A DNA stretch of 64,000 nucleotides from Turnera subulata (lineage: Eukaryota; Streptophyta; Magnoliopsida; Malpighiales; Passifloraceae): NCBI GenBank assembly GCA_028386065.3, contig JAKUCV010005716.1:65708-129707 (forward strand). Direction: 5' to 3'. Positions 10,933 to 22,167 of this stretch are shown here, in pieces; the stretch's first letter is position 1; each line of letters opens with the position of its first letter. The notes under the pieces are model-generated. The model did no database searches. It was not told the origin of the DNA and saw nothing but the letters and a program-made list of their open reading frames with translations. The position numbers were made by a program, and so were the translations under genes.

Positions 10933-12729
10933 CAAAAAGAAGTGAAAAGAGGGTATGATTTTGAAAGGAAGTAAAGACAATTCCAATACATCAAATTTTC
11001 ACTAGGTTTATTGCTTGTGATGTCCCAATTCAAGCATCCTCTTATTTTTTTAAAAAAAACTGCAGTTGATTCCAACCAAATTCCTTGTCAGTAGTTTTTT
11101 TCATAAAAATCTCAGGAATAATTCCTGCAACTGGCCCCCATTCCTTCTGCCATTTGAGGGATTCGGTTAAAGACTGAAAAATTGAAGAACAATACCTCAT
11201 ATGCAGACCCATTACCTCTTGTCTCCACTAATGTGCATAAGTCATCAAGCTAGGATCACTAGGACTTTATCTGTGTGGTATTGAGGCTCAGTGAGGGTTG
11301 TCAAAGGAGGGTGGATGGAATGCGCAAGGTTTAGTGGCTTGTGAGCTCGATCCTCTTGTTTTTGTTCATGAACAGCCCGAGACAGTGTAGAGGCTGTTTG
11401 TGCTTGTGTTTTCTGGGATGTCATGCTTTTCTGTAGTCGCTGTGTCCCAATACTTCAGCTATTCTTGATGCAGCCACTGACTCCACAGATGGATTGGATT
11501 TGTGTTTTTGGGTGGAGTATGATTCTCCAGATGTTGCCTTTGTCCTTCCTCCTTTTCTTATTTTTTTTTCTTTTCCTTTTTATTTTCTTCTTCCCATATG
11601 TTTCTTTTTCTCTTTTTCTTTTTCAAGGGAGGAGGGAGTACATGCATCTGGTGGTATTCTAATCTTTTAATCGGCTGAGTATGGGCAGTCTCATTTTCTA
11701 ATCGTGATCGAATCTTGCTCACAGGCTCATCGACAGGGTGAGGCTGTTTGAAGGAGTTTGTGCCCTTAGACACTGATGGCCCCTGCTCATAGCTGCAAAT
11801 GGTTGAGGTGGAATGTGCAGGGTGAATGAATGAAATAGGGACATCATAATCGGCTCAAATGGAGTTGCAAGGGTTGATGAGTGAAGTGTGGGTTGGTGTA
11901 GTCTTTTTGGTGTGCCAAACATGGCCTACATCCTTTCCTTGCTTGTAGAACTTGCTTAAATTTTGCCATTAGAGAGGTAAGGGCCTGTTCTAAGGTAAAC
12001 AGGCTGAGCCTGTTTCATTTCTAAAATTCTTTAACAGGATCCTTCTCTTCTGACAGAATTCATGGAATGCAGTTGCTTGATTATTCCTGCTCTACTTGAT
12101 TTTTGGGAAAAATCAGACAAGTCATGAGATTAGAGTCTGATCAAAATTAAATAGAACAAGAGAGAGTGTATAAATATAAGGACAGGCTCACGTTGGAAAA
12201 AAAATAGTGAAAATTGATAAAAATTGAAATTGCATTACATGAACATTAGAAATTACACAAAGTCATAAAATGGCAAAATTTCACCCTAAATACCCTAAAC
12301 TGAAAATCTGCAGTGTCCTCACTGCAAAGACAAAACAAAATTAGGATGCAATGCCAAAACAAGGACAAGCAAGGAAACACACAATAAAAATCAAAAATAT
12401 AAAAGTACTAGTCTAAGATAGATAAACGCAAAAGTACCCCAAACTGAAAGTCAGGCTATGTGGGTAGGGATGAGTTATCCTTAAACTAGATTATAAGGTG
12501 TTGTAGTCATAGGGAGGGAGTTAGTTCCGGGGTCTTTTGCACGCTTGTTGGGGCTTCCTATCGAGGTTCCCCATTGCTAAGTATCCCCTAGATGCAAGAA
12601 ATTGTCTAAATAAGGTGTTGGATTAAGAGGGAAGTTCGACACAGGCTCAGGCTGTTGTGAGCCTGTGTAAGCATCAAAAGGGTGTAGAAGAACTTCCCTG
12701 ACAAATTTTGAACTTGATGATTCCCTTCT
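10933..12729 (-). other. 3' noncoding region of element C
   Basis: No supportable gene. The region holds several ACAGGCTGAGCCTGT-type palindromes (for example 11998-12014), a pyrimidine-rich tract (11545-11625), and two further PPT-like motifs on the minus strand at 12288-12306 and 12431-12450. The first lies next to a perfect hairpin TGCAGTG-AGGA-CACTGCA (12309-12326). In Athila-type elements a long noncoding stretch between pol and the 3' LTR is normal. Confidence 0.75.
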
Positions 12730-14093
12730 CTACCGATTGTAACACTTGACAAAAGAAAACACACAAAGGAAAAAGAAAATATTATGAAAGAAAATAAAGT
12801 GAAGAAAACTGAAAATTAACACACTTGGATTTTCCCAGTTTCGTGCTTCTTTTATGTCTTTTAGCTGGACAGTCTCCTTGTTTAAGAGGTATGAGGGTTT
12901 TGGCGAGGTTGAATCTCCCTGAAAACGCCCATGGTAGGGTGATAAATTTTCAACCTCCTTCGATGGGTTATGAACGGGGCTGACCCCATCACCATCAATC
13001 TCCAGCTCTCCATGAGGGAAACAATGAAGAATAGTAAATGGACTAGACCACTTGGATCGTCTTGTACCCCGTAAAAGGACTTGGTCTTCCTTCTTGAAAG
13101 CGCGGTTGATGTTTTGACCATTGTGCCTTTTTATGGTTCTCTCCTTGTAAACTATGATGTTCCCTTTCATATCCAAATGCACTTCATTCAATTTTGGAGG
13201 AAGAGGCTTTATCTCAATATTTGGTGCAAGATCATCAGCTCCAGTTTGATTGATAGGCGGCTGCTGCTGGACAGGCTGGGCCTGCTGTATTGACTTAATG
13301 TTGTTATCAACAGTGTCAACCTGGCAGCAGGTGTCGAAGCTCAAATATGACTTCGGGGCCTGGAGCATATTGAAATTCATCGTATTTTCTCCAATTCTTA
13401 GTGTTAGCCTTCCTTCCTCAATATCAATCAATGCCCTAGCCGTGGCAAGAAAAGGTTGCCCTAAAATGATAGGTGTGTGGATATCCATTGCCATATCCAT
13501 GACCATAAAATCAACAGGAATATAAAATTGACCAACCTTCACAGGCACATCCTCTAATACTCCCACAGGATACACAAGTGAGCGGTTAGCAAGTTGGATT
13601 GTCATCCTTGTGGGCTTGATGTCACCAAGGTCCATGCCTTGAGTGATGGATAGTTTTAACAGTCTGACACTGGCTCCTAGGTCACATAGGGCTCCTTCAT
13701 TCTTCTTGTTCCCAATGTGACAAGGTATTGTAAAGCTTCCTAGGTCTGAACATTTTTTGGGTGGATGGTGTTGAATGAGAGCACTCCCCTCGGCTGTCAT
13801 GGCTACAGTCTCAATATCATCAATGGTTCTCTTCTTTGTCAAAATGTCGTTGAGGAATTTAGCATATGAAGGCATAGCTTGGATTTGTGGTATACTTCTG
13901 GGTATGGGAGAGGAGGTTGATAAGGTTGAACAGTCTGAGGCTGTTTCTCTACTTTTCTTGCGCTAATAGGCTCAGCCTGTATCTGTACTGTCTGTCCCAA
14001 GCTGGATGTTGATGCTGGTTCCTTGATCTTCTCCACAGCTTTTGGCAGTTTTGGAACTGTTTCTCTTAATTCTCCAACACTGCGAAGGATCAC
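12730..14093 (-). pseudogene. C protease fused to the integrase C-terminus
   Basis: From 13875 down, one open frame encodes an aspartic protease with ALCDLGASVRLL (DLG active site, as in Athila), then DFMVMDMAMDIHTPIILGQP and FLATARALIDIEEGRLTL. After a Gln-rich linker it runs without a stop into VYKERTIKRHN, INRAFKKEDQVLLRGTRRSK and WSSPFTILHCFPHGELEIDG, which is the C-terminal end of an Athila-type integrase. RT, RNase H and the integrase core are absent. The upstream piece 13839-14093 is in another frame and links gag to the protease. The element could make at most gag and protease. Confidence 0.8.
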
Positions 14094-15400
14094 AGCGTTG
14101 TAATGTTCACTCTTTGGATTCTCTATTGGTTTTCCTGGAAGAGCTCCTTGTTGGCTAGTTGATAGTGTGGCCTATTGTGCTATTTGATTTTCAAGGATTC
14201 TGTTGTGGGATTTGATTTGATTGATCTCCTCGTTCGCTTTATTCTGGTTCTCCAAGATGGATTGCAACATGCTTATCATATCAGAGTTGTTGCCTTGCTG
14301 TCCTCCTTGATTCTGCCTTTGGTATTGAGGCTGTCCACCATGGTTCTGTCTTTGGTACTGAGGCTGTGATGGATTTCTTTCTTCGTTCGGTGATCTCCAA
14401 GAGAAATTTGGGTGATCTCTCCAAGCTGGGTTGTAAGTATTCCCATATTGACTCTGCATTTGCTGGATATAGTGGGCTTGTTCAGAATCAATTCGGCAAA
14501 GAGTGGGCAACTAGAAGTACCGTGAGGTCCTCCGCATCCTTCACAGGTTGAGCCTGTGACTGCAGCTGCTTTGACTTGAGCGGCCCCTAATTGCTTTCGA
14601 AGTGCTTCTATTTCTACCTCTAGCTTGGTTACTCGTTCTACAACAATTGTTCCAGAGGCCTTGACTCCCCTAATTTGTGTTTTCCTCTTGGATAGGGTTT
14701 CATGAATGACGACTCCATCATTGTATTCTTTATCCAAGAATGCTCCATTGGCCATTTTGTCCAAAGTATTTTGATCTTCATCGCATAGGCCACAATAGAA
14801 CTGTTCAAATTACACAGCCTCATCAATTCGGTGGTTTGGGCATCTCCTTAATAATCCCTTGAAGTGCTCCCAAGTATCTCGAATCGATTCATCATAGCGT
14901 TGAGAAAAGCCAACAAGCTGCTGCCTCAAACTTGCATCTTTGCTTGATGGATGGTATTCCTTCAAGAAAGCTCTAACTAGACTGCCCCAGTCAGTGAAAT
15001 GGTCTGCTTCACGGTTGTTGAGCCATTCAAATGCTTCATCTCAAAGTGAGAATGGAAACACTCTCATGTACAGCTGCTCCTTGGTCATCCCTGCTATGTT
15101 CACAGCGCTACACACCCGCAGAAAATTCTGCAAATGCGAGTTTGGATCTTAAGAGGGGGTGCCTCCAAAGGTGCGCCTCTCCAACATGCTTAGCAAGTTG
15201 GTTCTGATCTCATATGGGGCATCTACATCTGAAATGGCTATGTTTTTTGTGGATGATGGTGCTTGGTGGTTGTAGGAGCTGGGACATGGGGATGTAGGGT
15301 CGAACAGGCTGAGCCTGTTCATTGCCATGGTGCGCTCCTTTGTTGGGTCTGCCCGCCATGTTTTGTTGCTTTTGTTTGTTCTGCTTACGAATCTGGCGGG
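14094..15400 (-). pseudogene. C gag (Athila-like), broken
   Basis: Read downward from 15400. A possible first Met is at 15328. The Athila-type gag signature follows: SMLERRTFGGTPS, FPFSL, EWLNNREADHF, SIRDTWEHFKGLLRRCPNHR, LDKMANGAFLDKEYNDG. A zinc-knuckle-like CEGCGGPHGTSSC (C-X2-C-X3-H-X4-C) lies near 14540, followed by a Gln/Asn-rich tail with a tandem PQYQRQNHGGQ repeat. Stops occur after FPFSL and after RIDEAV, and the frame shifts near 14510. The N-terminus is cut by insertion of B2 at 15401, so the ORF reading through 15424 has an LTR-derived start. Confidence 0.82.
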
Positions 15401-16238
15401 TGTGAATACCCGACCCAAAATCACTTGGGCCTATTCACCTAGTCCTTTCACCTTCTTCCTCGGGTCAATCCCATGACATTGAAGTCACCAACCAAGTTTT
15501 AATAAGGACAAAGCTTGGGAAAACCTTCGTATGACTCCTTTAGGCTACATGGTCATGGCGAACCAAAGTCATGGGATTCGGGGTTCGTCATAGATGGGAA
15601 GGTGTTAGGCACCCATCCATGTTTGGTCGAGACTATGTGCAATTGTAAAAGGCAAATGTGCCTGGTGCAGGTGTGCATGTGTGGAAAGCAAAGAGAAGGG
15701 GAGAAGAAGATTTGGCTTACATCCCGTTGTAAAACCGAGACTACCTACGTACCCGAGTGATCAGGATCAAAGTCATATAGTTCTAAACATGGCACTAATC
15801 GGCCACTTACATCATCAAAAGCCACAACATACAATCAGCAAAGAATCAATCAATAGAGTTTAGTGTTACCTCTTGTAACCTCCTCTAGCTCCTTGTAATG
15901 GGTCGAGTTCTACACCCACCTTCTTGTCATTCCTAAGCTCAATGGTTGGTCCTCTTCTTGACTCCTCCTTGCCAATCTACTACTGCTGTCTCCCACATTA
16001 TTCCTCAAGAGTTTCTGCCTAAAAATGTGTTCCTAAGCTTGGAGAAGTAGAGCTTCTCCAAGCACTCAAGGCTTATAGGTGTGTATGTGAGAAAAGTTTG
16101 TGATCCTCTGAAATGTGTGTGAGGGGTCCCATTTATAGTGTTCTGGGAAGCCTAGGGGCTTGGACCTGCTTAATGGTGAAGATTATACCCGAAAATCTGG
16201 TCCAAAACCGCATAAGATCGAAATTGGAAACAAAATCA
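15401..16238 (-). repeat. 3' LTR of B2, truncated
   Basis: Matches 22168-22999 of the intact B2 LTR. Homology stops at GAAACAAAATC (16238), after which a TRIM fragment begins. The GC-rich cluster and the start of the LTR are missing. The TATA position reads CATTTATA on the plus strand, a degraded form of TATTTATA in the other LTR. Confidence 0.87.
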
Positions 16239-16250
16239 TTTAAGCTAGGA

Positions 16251-16563
16251 AAAGGTAGGTGCACCTTGTTTATATAGTTAGTACCCATCAAAGCATTTAA
16301 GCTATTCTCGATTGTGCAGTCCCATACCTGTACAACCTCGAAATCACTTCATTTGAGCTATTCTTAATTATACAGTCCCATACCCATATAATTACAAAAT
16401 CGCCCCAACTGTGCAGCCCCATCCCTACACAGTCTCAAGATCTCTCCTATTTCGGTGTGGATTCGGTTCATTCGTGTGCCCCTTCGTCTAGAAGCCGCTC
16501 CTTGTCCATGCTCATCCCGGCACCGGCGTACACTTCCCGCCCTCGCAGACCCTGGGTGTCACA
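16251..16563 (-). mobile_element. TRIM fragment lacking the 5S block
   Basis: Reverse-complement homology to 9280-9602: it ends CCTGGGTGTCACA on the plus strand and contains AGTGTACGCCGGTGCC-type and TTTGATGGGTACTAA-type stretches on the minus strand. Homology stops exactly where the 5S block begins in the first copy. It sits between the B2 3' LTR and B2 internal sequence, replacing the 3' UTR and part of the LTR. Confidence 0.75.
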
Positions 16564-16946
16564 CTAGTAACCGGGTGTACCCTCTTCTCTTTCTTCTCTC
16601 TTCTTTTTATTTCCTCTTCCTTAGCCCCTCTCTCTCCTCCCCAAATTTTCTGATTTTTTTTAAATTTGCCAGGTATGCCCACGCCATCGACCGGGCGGTC
16701 ATGTGGATGGATGACCGCTGCTGCTCGGCGGTCTTGCGTGGATGACCGCCGGCAGCGGCGGTCTTTGCGACATGACCGCCGGCGGTGGCGGTCGTGGACC
16801 TCTGGAATCTTCCTTTCTGGTTTTCGGGCCTGGGCTTTAGGGTTTTTATGAATTACACCGACGTCGAAACAATATAAATAACCCCCTGGGTGCCTAGAGA
16901 TCCCCATAATTCGTCATAACATATCTCAAACACATCTAGGGCAACC
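16564..16946 (+). promoter_or_regulatory. Promoter region of the B2 antisense gene
   Basis: A cluster of GACCGCC/GGCGGTC palindromes (16695-16795) is followed by TATAAATA at 16873-16880, 67 bp before the lost start codon at 16947. The same order occurs in B (palindromes 44070-44120, TATA 43987-43994, ATG 43922). The LTR promoter of this family also has GACCGCC palindromes upstream of TATAAATA. Confidence 0.65.
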
Positions 16947-18423
16947 AGGAGTGAGAATTATCATGCTAAGGTGCTTTGGTGGATGGAGAGTGTTCCCCCT
17001 GCATGTCGTGTAGACTTTGCGGTGCTGGGCTTGTCCAGATTTTTCAAGCTTCGTAGTGTGGTAATAGAAGAGAGTCTGATTCGTCCTGCCGCCAAGTTCT
17101 AAGATAAGAGTCGCTGTGTATTCCGTTTTGGCCAGGATATGATGGTGCTGTGTCCCATAGTTGACGAGTTCAACGCCTTCTTGAATGCCAAATTCATAAA
17201 GGGTGTTGCTATGGTTTTTCTTGATGATGCTGTCCTGAAGGAAGTTAGCGAATTCCTCTTTCTAATAGAAGGCCAGATCGACCTTTTGATGAATTAGGAC
17301 AGTCATTTGGAGCTAACCAAGATCATTGACCGATACTTCCTTGGCGACTCAGAACAACATCTCGAGGAGAACTTCAACTGGAGGGAGGAGCACAATCATG
17401 CTCTTGCTCTTTTGATGGAACGTGAGTTCTTACTGGTAGGTCCCCTAGTGTTTGCCCTCCTCGGATTGGCGTGCTGTTGGCTAGACTTTTTGATGAAAAG
17501 AGCTTAACCCCTGTGGTGTTGGGTAAGACCCTCCATTGTTTGATGCGCTGGCCGACAATCACCGTGCCCCATTGACTGGTTCCCCTCTTCTACTCCAGGT
17601 GCATGTACTTCAGCTTCTTGTTCTTTTGATTACCGTCTTTTATACCTTCCCATTTTAGTATAGTGATCTCTTCTCCCCTTGCAGATGTGGCTGTGTGAAC
17701 ACCTTATGTTGATTGAGCGCCCCCGAGTTAATCCCACGAACTATGTTCGACGTGGTTATTTAGTCTCCTTCAACACTATCCGAAACTGGGTCATCTAACA
17801 GTTTAACTTATTTGGGAGTGCTGTTGGGCAGCATCATTAAGATAGAGACGATGTAACGCGTCCCATGTGTCCTTTGCAGTGGACAGACCTTCAGCATCAT
17901 AAATTTGCTGTAAAACATCAAGAGACACCGTGCAAAACCTGCTGTCTTCCTAACCCAAGGGGCAGCCGAGCAAATCACCTGGTTCTATCGGTGGTTTAGA
18001 TTGCAAGAAGTGGTTTTTAGTTCTGTGTGCAAGGATTGGGTGGGACTTCCAGGCATAGAGAGGTCCACGTACTACCGTCCGAGAAGGATTCTAAGGCAGT
18101 TTGGTATAAACCAAACAATCCCATCCGATATCCCCATTTCGATTACCGGACCTATGAGGGCTACTGCTTTGAAAGATATCAAGGGAGGCTGGGCTTTGCC
18201 TTTGAGGGAGCCAACTGGAAGCCACTTCGTGATTCATCCTTCCCCGTCATACTTTTAGTGGTTGAAGAGAGACGTGGCTACTTCACAGAGGTCCTTGCAC
18301 CTTGCTAGAGAAGTGTTCTTGGAGGGGCCTGCAGCACCCGGGTTCGAACCTTCTGAACACTCCACTAATAAGGAGAATGGTGGGGGAACCGGAGCAAGTC
18401 GTAAGAGGCACAGGAAGAATTGA
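16947..18423 (+). pseudogene. B2 antisense ORF (DUF7745/plant-mobile-domain-like), dead
   Basis: Opposite in strand to B2 gag. Homologous along its length to the B copy (42594-43922). Recognisable segments: VPPACRVDFAVLGLSRFF, CVFRFGQDMMVLCPIVDEF, NAFLNAKFIKGVAMVFLDDA, and ILRQFGINQTIPSDIPISIT in exon 2. The layout (FGxxELxPTxxEF near the start, a central helical block, a later W-rich block) resembles the plant DUF7745/plant-mobile-domain group found in Tat-lineage elements; that match is my judgement. Damage: the start ATG is AGG at 16947, Trp is TAA at 17100-17102, an in-frame TAG follows MN near 17296, and there is a net frameshift. A GT-AG intron (17599-17684) is conserved. Confidence 0.7.
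17599..17684 (+). other. Intron in the B2 antisense gene
   Basis: Begins GTGCATG after CTCCAG and ends CCTTGCAG before ATGTGGCTGTGTGAAC. It is 86 bp, pyrimidine-rich, and has a counterpart of 84 bp at 43182-43265. Confidence 0.75.
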
Positions 18424-19089
18424 ATCCTATCTCGAAAAACTATCCTTCTACATGCATAATGTATGCGAATAAATGAGTGAACAAACTCCCTTTATCTTTT
18501 GTTAATCTTTGGACTATTGCTAATAAGAGTGGAACCGGACCCCAGTCAGGGCTTCCTACGTATTCATGGCTCATTTTTCTTTTCTTTTTCTTTTTTTCTT
18601 TTTTCCAGTGGCTCATGAAATCAGGTTCACTTAGTTTTTTTTCGTTTGGTGTTTGTTGTCCTTCAAAAACTCCTCTTCTTCTGGTGATCATGCAAGGCCT
18701 TCGCTAGGTTCTCTTTGATGGTTTCGCCCATTGGATGTTTTCCAGAACCTTCGGTTGCATGGTTCCTTGTAACTTTGATTTTTCATCGGATTAGGCCTTG
18801 ATCCTCTTTTACTTTTGGAGTTTTTGAAATCCTTGTCAGCATTATCATTTCCCTTATTAGCATTAGTCCTCAAATTAACCATTACAGATTTTTAAGAAGT
18901 TTTTTCGACTCGCCATATCCACATATATTATGCATGCATAAAGATACTTGCTAAGATAGTCATCAATGTAAGGAAAAAGAGTGCCTCTTATTTATTGAAA
19001 AGAAAATAACAAGACAACTTGCCCCCATGACCCCCTCCTTTTCTTTGAACCACGACCTAGACACTCGACATAAGCCACTGCAGGGGTCT
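18424..19089. other. Tail-to-tail spacer of B2
   Basis: The antisense gene and gag-pro converge here. The spacer holds a pyrimidine-rich tract (18568-18606) and no gene. The equivalent spacer in B (41983-42593) has an A-rich tract at 42388-42445. Confidence 0.7.
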
Positions 19090-20441
19090 TTAAACAATCC
19101 CCATTTCTTCAAAAAGGGTCCTACAACTAAAGTCTTTGTCCTCTTCATTCTCAGCCTCTTCCCTTTTCCCTACCTCTTCTTTCTCCTCCGGATAACAGTC
19201 AATGAACAGCTCAAACCCTGGCTTTCTAATCTTCATGTCGGTGCACACCCATGGTTCTGGGAACCCACAGAAAGGAAAGTCTTCTCCCTCCTTCACGAAG
19301 TAACCATTCAACGTTTTGAAATAGGGAGACATGACAAAGTCCCATTCCTGCTTCCTCTTTCGAGCCAAAGCCCTTGCTTGGTCCTTCTCCTTTTGTCTCT
19401 CAATTTCTGTCACGGTTGGGGTATACCCCAAACCAAAGGGTGGTTTAGCTGTATAAACCCGAGGAACTTCTAATATCCCTTGCAGTCTCTTTCCTAGCCC
19501 CATGATTAGGAAATACCTCTTTTTCTTCATGATCCCTATGACCGCCACATTACCAAATGGGTCATAATAAGGTGGTTTACAAACCAGATTGTCTGTCATT
19601 ATAGTTCCGACGGGCTCAAAGACGAAACCCGACAAAGATACTTCTTCGTCTCTTTCAATTCCAAATACTGGCTTGATATTCCTCTCGGTCGTTTCCCCTT
19701 AATTGTGACTATCCCTCCTTGGTAGGGAAACCGCAGCATTTGATGCAACGTGGTTACTACAACTCGGGCTTGATGCAACCAGGGTCTCCTAAGAAGTAAG
19801 TTAAAGCTGGATGTGATGTCCAACACTTGGAATTCTATCACAGAAGGAGCAGGCCTGATTGTTACCTCTAACTTTATCATCCCTAAAACTTCCCTTCGCG
19901 CATTGTCATACGCCCTGACCATTTTTCGAGATGGCAAGAAATCTGTGGCCCCAAATCCCAACAAGCTTGCAGTTTTCAGGGGGCATACATTCAAAGCCGA
20001 TCCATTGTCTATAAATATGAATGGTACTTGGTTGTCTTTGACTTGAATGGTGAAGTATAATGCCTCAACATGAACTACCATGTCCGGGCGCAAATCCTTA
20101 TCAGAGAAGGATATTTGATTATCAGTATCCACAGAGGCTATCATGTTGGCCAACATATTTGGTGCAATGTCGATAGGGACATGAGCTTTGTTTAAGGTTT
20201 GGAGAATCTTCTCCCGATGCGAGCGTGAAGCCATCAGTAGACCCCAGATCAAAATGTTTGCTTGTGTCTTCTTCAGCTGTTTAACTATCACATCTTCCTT
20301 AGGATCCGTTGTTTGTTCAAGTTCATCTAAACGGAGAGGAGCTCTCCTTGCTACCCTTCCAGATCTGGTGATGACATCAACTTCCTCACCCGAATCCACA
20401 TACTCACTGAGATCAAGCACTAAGCATTCACATTTGGGCAC
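19090..20441 (-). pseudogene. B2 protease and G-patch-like region
   Basis: From 20441 down: LRPDMVVHVEALYFTIQVK, then the aspartic protease site FIDNGSALNVCPLKTASLLG (DNGS), FLPSRKMVRAYDNARREVLG and SSFNLLLRRPWLHQARVVVT, typical of the Tat/Ogre lineage. In the overlapping frame to 19090 follow ITDKLVCKPPYYDPFG-like sequence and MGLGKRLQGILEVP with FGLGYTPTVT, a G-patch-like glycine motif that lies between PR and RT in Ogre-type elements. Here no RT follows; the reading frame ends near 19090. The two frames overlap at 19599-19635, so a frameshift separates them. Confidence 0.8.
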
Positions 20442-20444
20442 GGG

Positions 20445-21658
20445 CTACGCCTCTATCATATCAATCTCCTTGTGCAAGGGTAGTGGATTCAGCTTGGTGT
20501 TGGGCCTCTTGGGTAGGAATATTTCATTCCTCTCTATCATGTCCTGGATCTCATGGCGAAGACGGGGGCAACTATCGGTAATATGCCCAGCCATCTGATG
20601 GAATTCACAGAACTTGTTAGGGTCTCCCCTAAGGGGTAAATCGGGCCTTGGGTCCAAAGGTTGCAGCAAGCCTTTCTCCATGCATTTCTTGAGCATCTTC
20701 CCTAGGGACATAGGGAGAGGAGTAAAGTCCTTAGGCTTTGATCCGATATGTAGTGGCGCCTGGATGGCAACATGGTTCACCTCAGCAGACCTTTTCCCTT
20801 GAGACATATTAAAGTTTCTTCTAGATGTAGGAACATCCACAAAGGCCTTGATTTTCCTAGAGCTGATAGCGTCCTCCAATTGTATCCCGGCCCTGAAAAG
20901 GGCCTTGAAGTTTGCATAGTAGTTTCTGACCAAGCGATTATAGTAAGCTGGTTGGAGATTCTTGATCACCATTTGCACTTGGTCCTCTTCAGTGGGCCTA
21001 TTTACCATCAATGATGCTTTGCCGCGCCATCTCAAGATATAGATAGAGAAGATCTCCAAGACCTCTTGCTGGTTGTCTCAAGATCCCTCTTGGTTATATC
21101 TACTTCGGTATTGTAGCTGTACTGGTTTACAAACACCTTGCACATGTCATCCCACTTGCTTACCTTGCTTTCATCCAAGGTCCTGAACCATTTCAAGGCC
21201 GCTCCCGATAAAGTCCTTTGGAATAGTTGAACCATCAGCTCTGGTCCTATTCCCATAGGCTGCAACATCCTCACATAGATCTTTAGGTGGGTTGTAGGGC
21301 ATCCCGTTCTGTTGAACTTCTCAATATCGGGCATCTTGAATTTTTCAGGTAGTCGGACACCGAGGAACAGGGACAAGCGGTCCAAATTCCAGTCATCTTC
21401 TTTTCTCTTCATGGCCTTCAATAACTCTTCCACCCTCTTGAGCCTTTCCTCATTTCTCTTGGATTCTTGCGTCGATGAGTCTTCATCTTGGATGACCACC
21501 ACCTTGCTCTCACCGCCTGGTCTCGACACTTGTCCCCTATCACTCCCGGGGGACACCATCTTCCCCTTCTGTAATGCCAGCAACACATCCCTAACTATCG
21601 GATCTTTCAACAGGTCCATGGATTCCTCAACCACCTTAGCACTGTTGTCCTCACTCAT
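20445..21658 (-). pseudogene. B2 gag
   Basis: A true ATG at 21658 opens MSEDNSAKVVEESMD. A charged coiled region (ESKRNEERLKRVEELLKAM) precedes the capsid-like domain LPEKFKMPDIEKF, TTHLKIYVRMLQPMGIGPEL, FQRTLSGAALKWFRTLDESK, WDDMCKVFVNQYSYNTEVDI. A frameshift near 21062 (LETTSKRS instead of LETTKQEA in B) breaks the protein; the second frame continues RWRGKASLMVNRPTEEDQVQ. A zinc-knuckle-like FCEFHQMAGHITDSCPRLRH closes gag. It is the fullest copy of this family's gag in the window and supplies the N-terminus missing from B. Confidence 0.85.
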
Positions 21659-22147
21659 CTTGCCCTAGCATTTGAAGCATGGGAATCAGAGGCTTGGTAT
21701 CCCATGGGCTGCCCGGTATATACTATCTCATCGGGTTTTGAGGTATGTGAGAATAAGGGGCAAAACTATTTACACTTACTCGAATTCACAACAATTAATC
21801 ATTCAAATGCACATACCACCTATTGATTCATAATGCATAAGATGCTCAGGGTATGCAGCTGGTTGGGGGCCAAAAGATTGCCGCTAGGGAATAGGCTGAC
21901 CTACTCACATGTGATAAAGAATATCGCGTGAGGTCTAAGGCCAATTACTCCCCATCATTGCTAAGCATCGAGAAACGGGTTCACTCAAACCACTATCGCT
22001 TAAGGAAAGCATGTAGCGGATTTGGATTCCCTAGCCCTCTTACGGTAAAGGCTTCACATCAATTGTCATGAACGCAAGGCACTTATGATGACAAGTAAAA
22101 GGCACACAAGATTCAACAATTGCATAAAGTCTCTTGAACCCACTACT
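21659..22147 (-). other. Leader of B2
   Basis: Untranslated sequence between the PBS and the gag ATG. No gene or RNA is recognised. Confidence 0.7.
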
Positions 22148-22167
22148 TCCCCAGCGAAGTCGCCAAT
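22148..22167 (-). other. B2 primer binding site (tRNA-Arg type)
   Basis: The minus strand reads TTGGCGACTTCGCTGGGGA just inside the 5' LTR. This is complementary, with one mismatch, to the 3' end of plant tRNA-Arg as I recall it (...CCCCAGCGGAGTCGCCA). Tat/Ogre elements are known to use tRNA-Arg. Confidence 0.65.
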
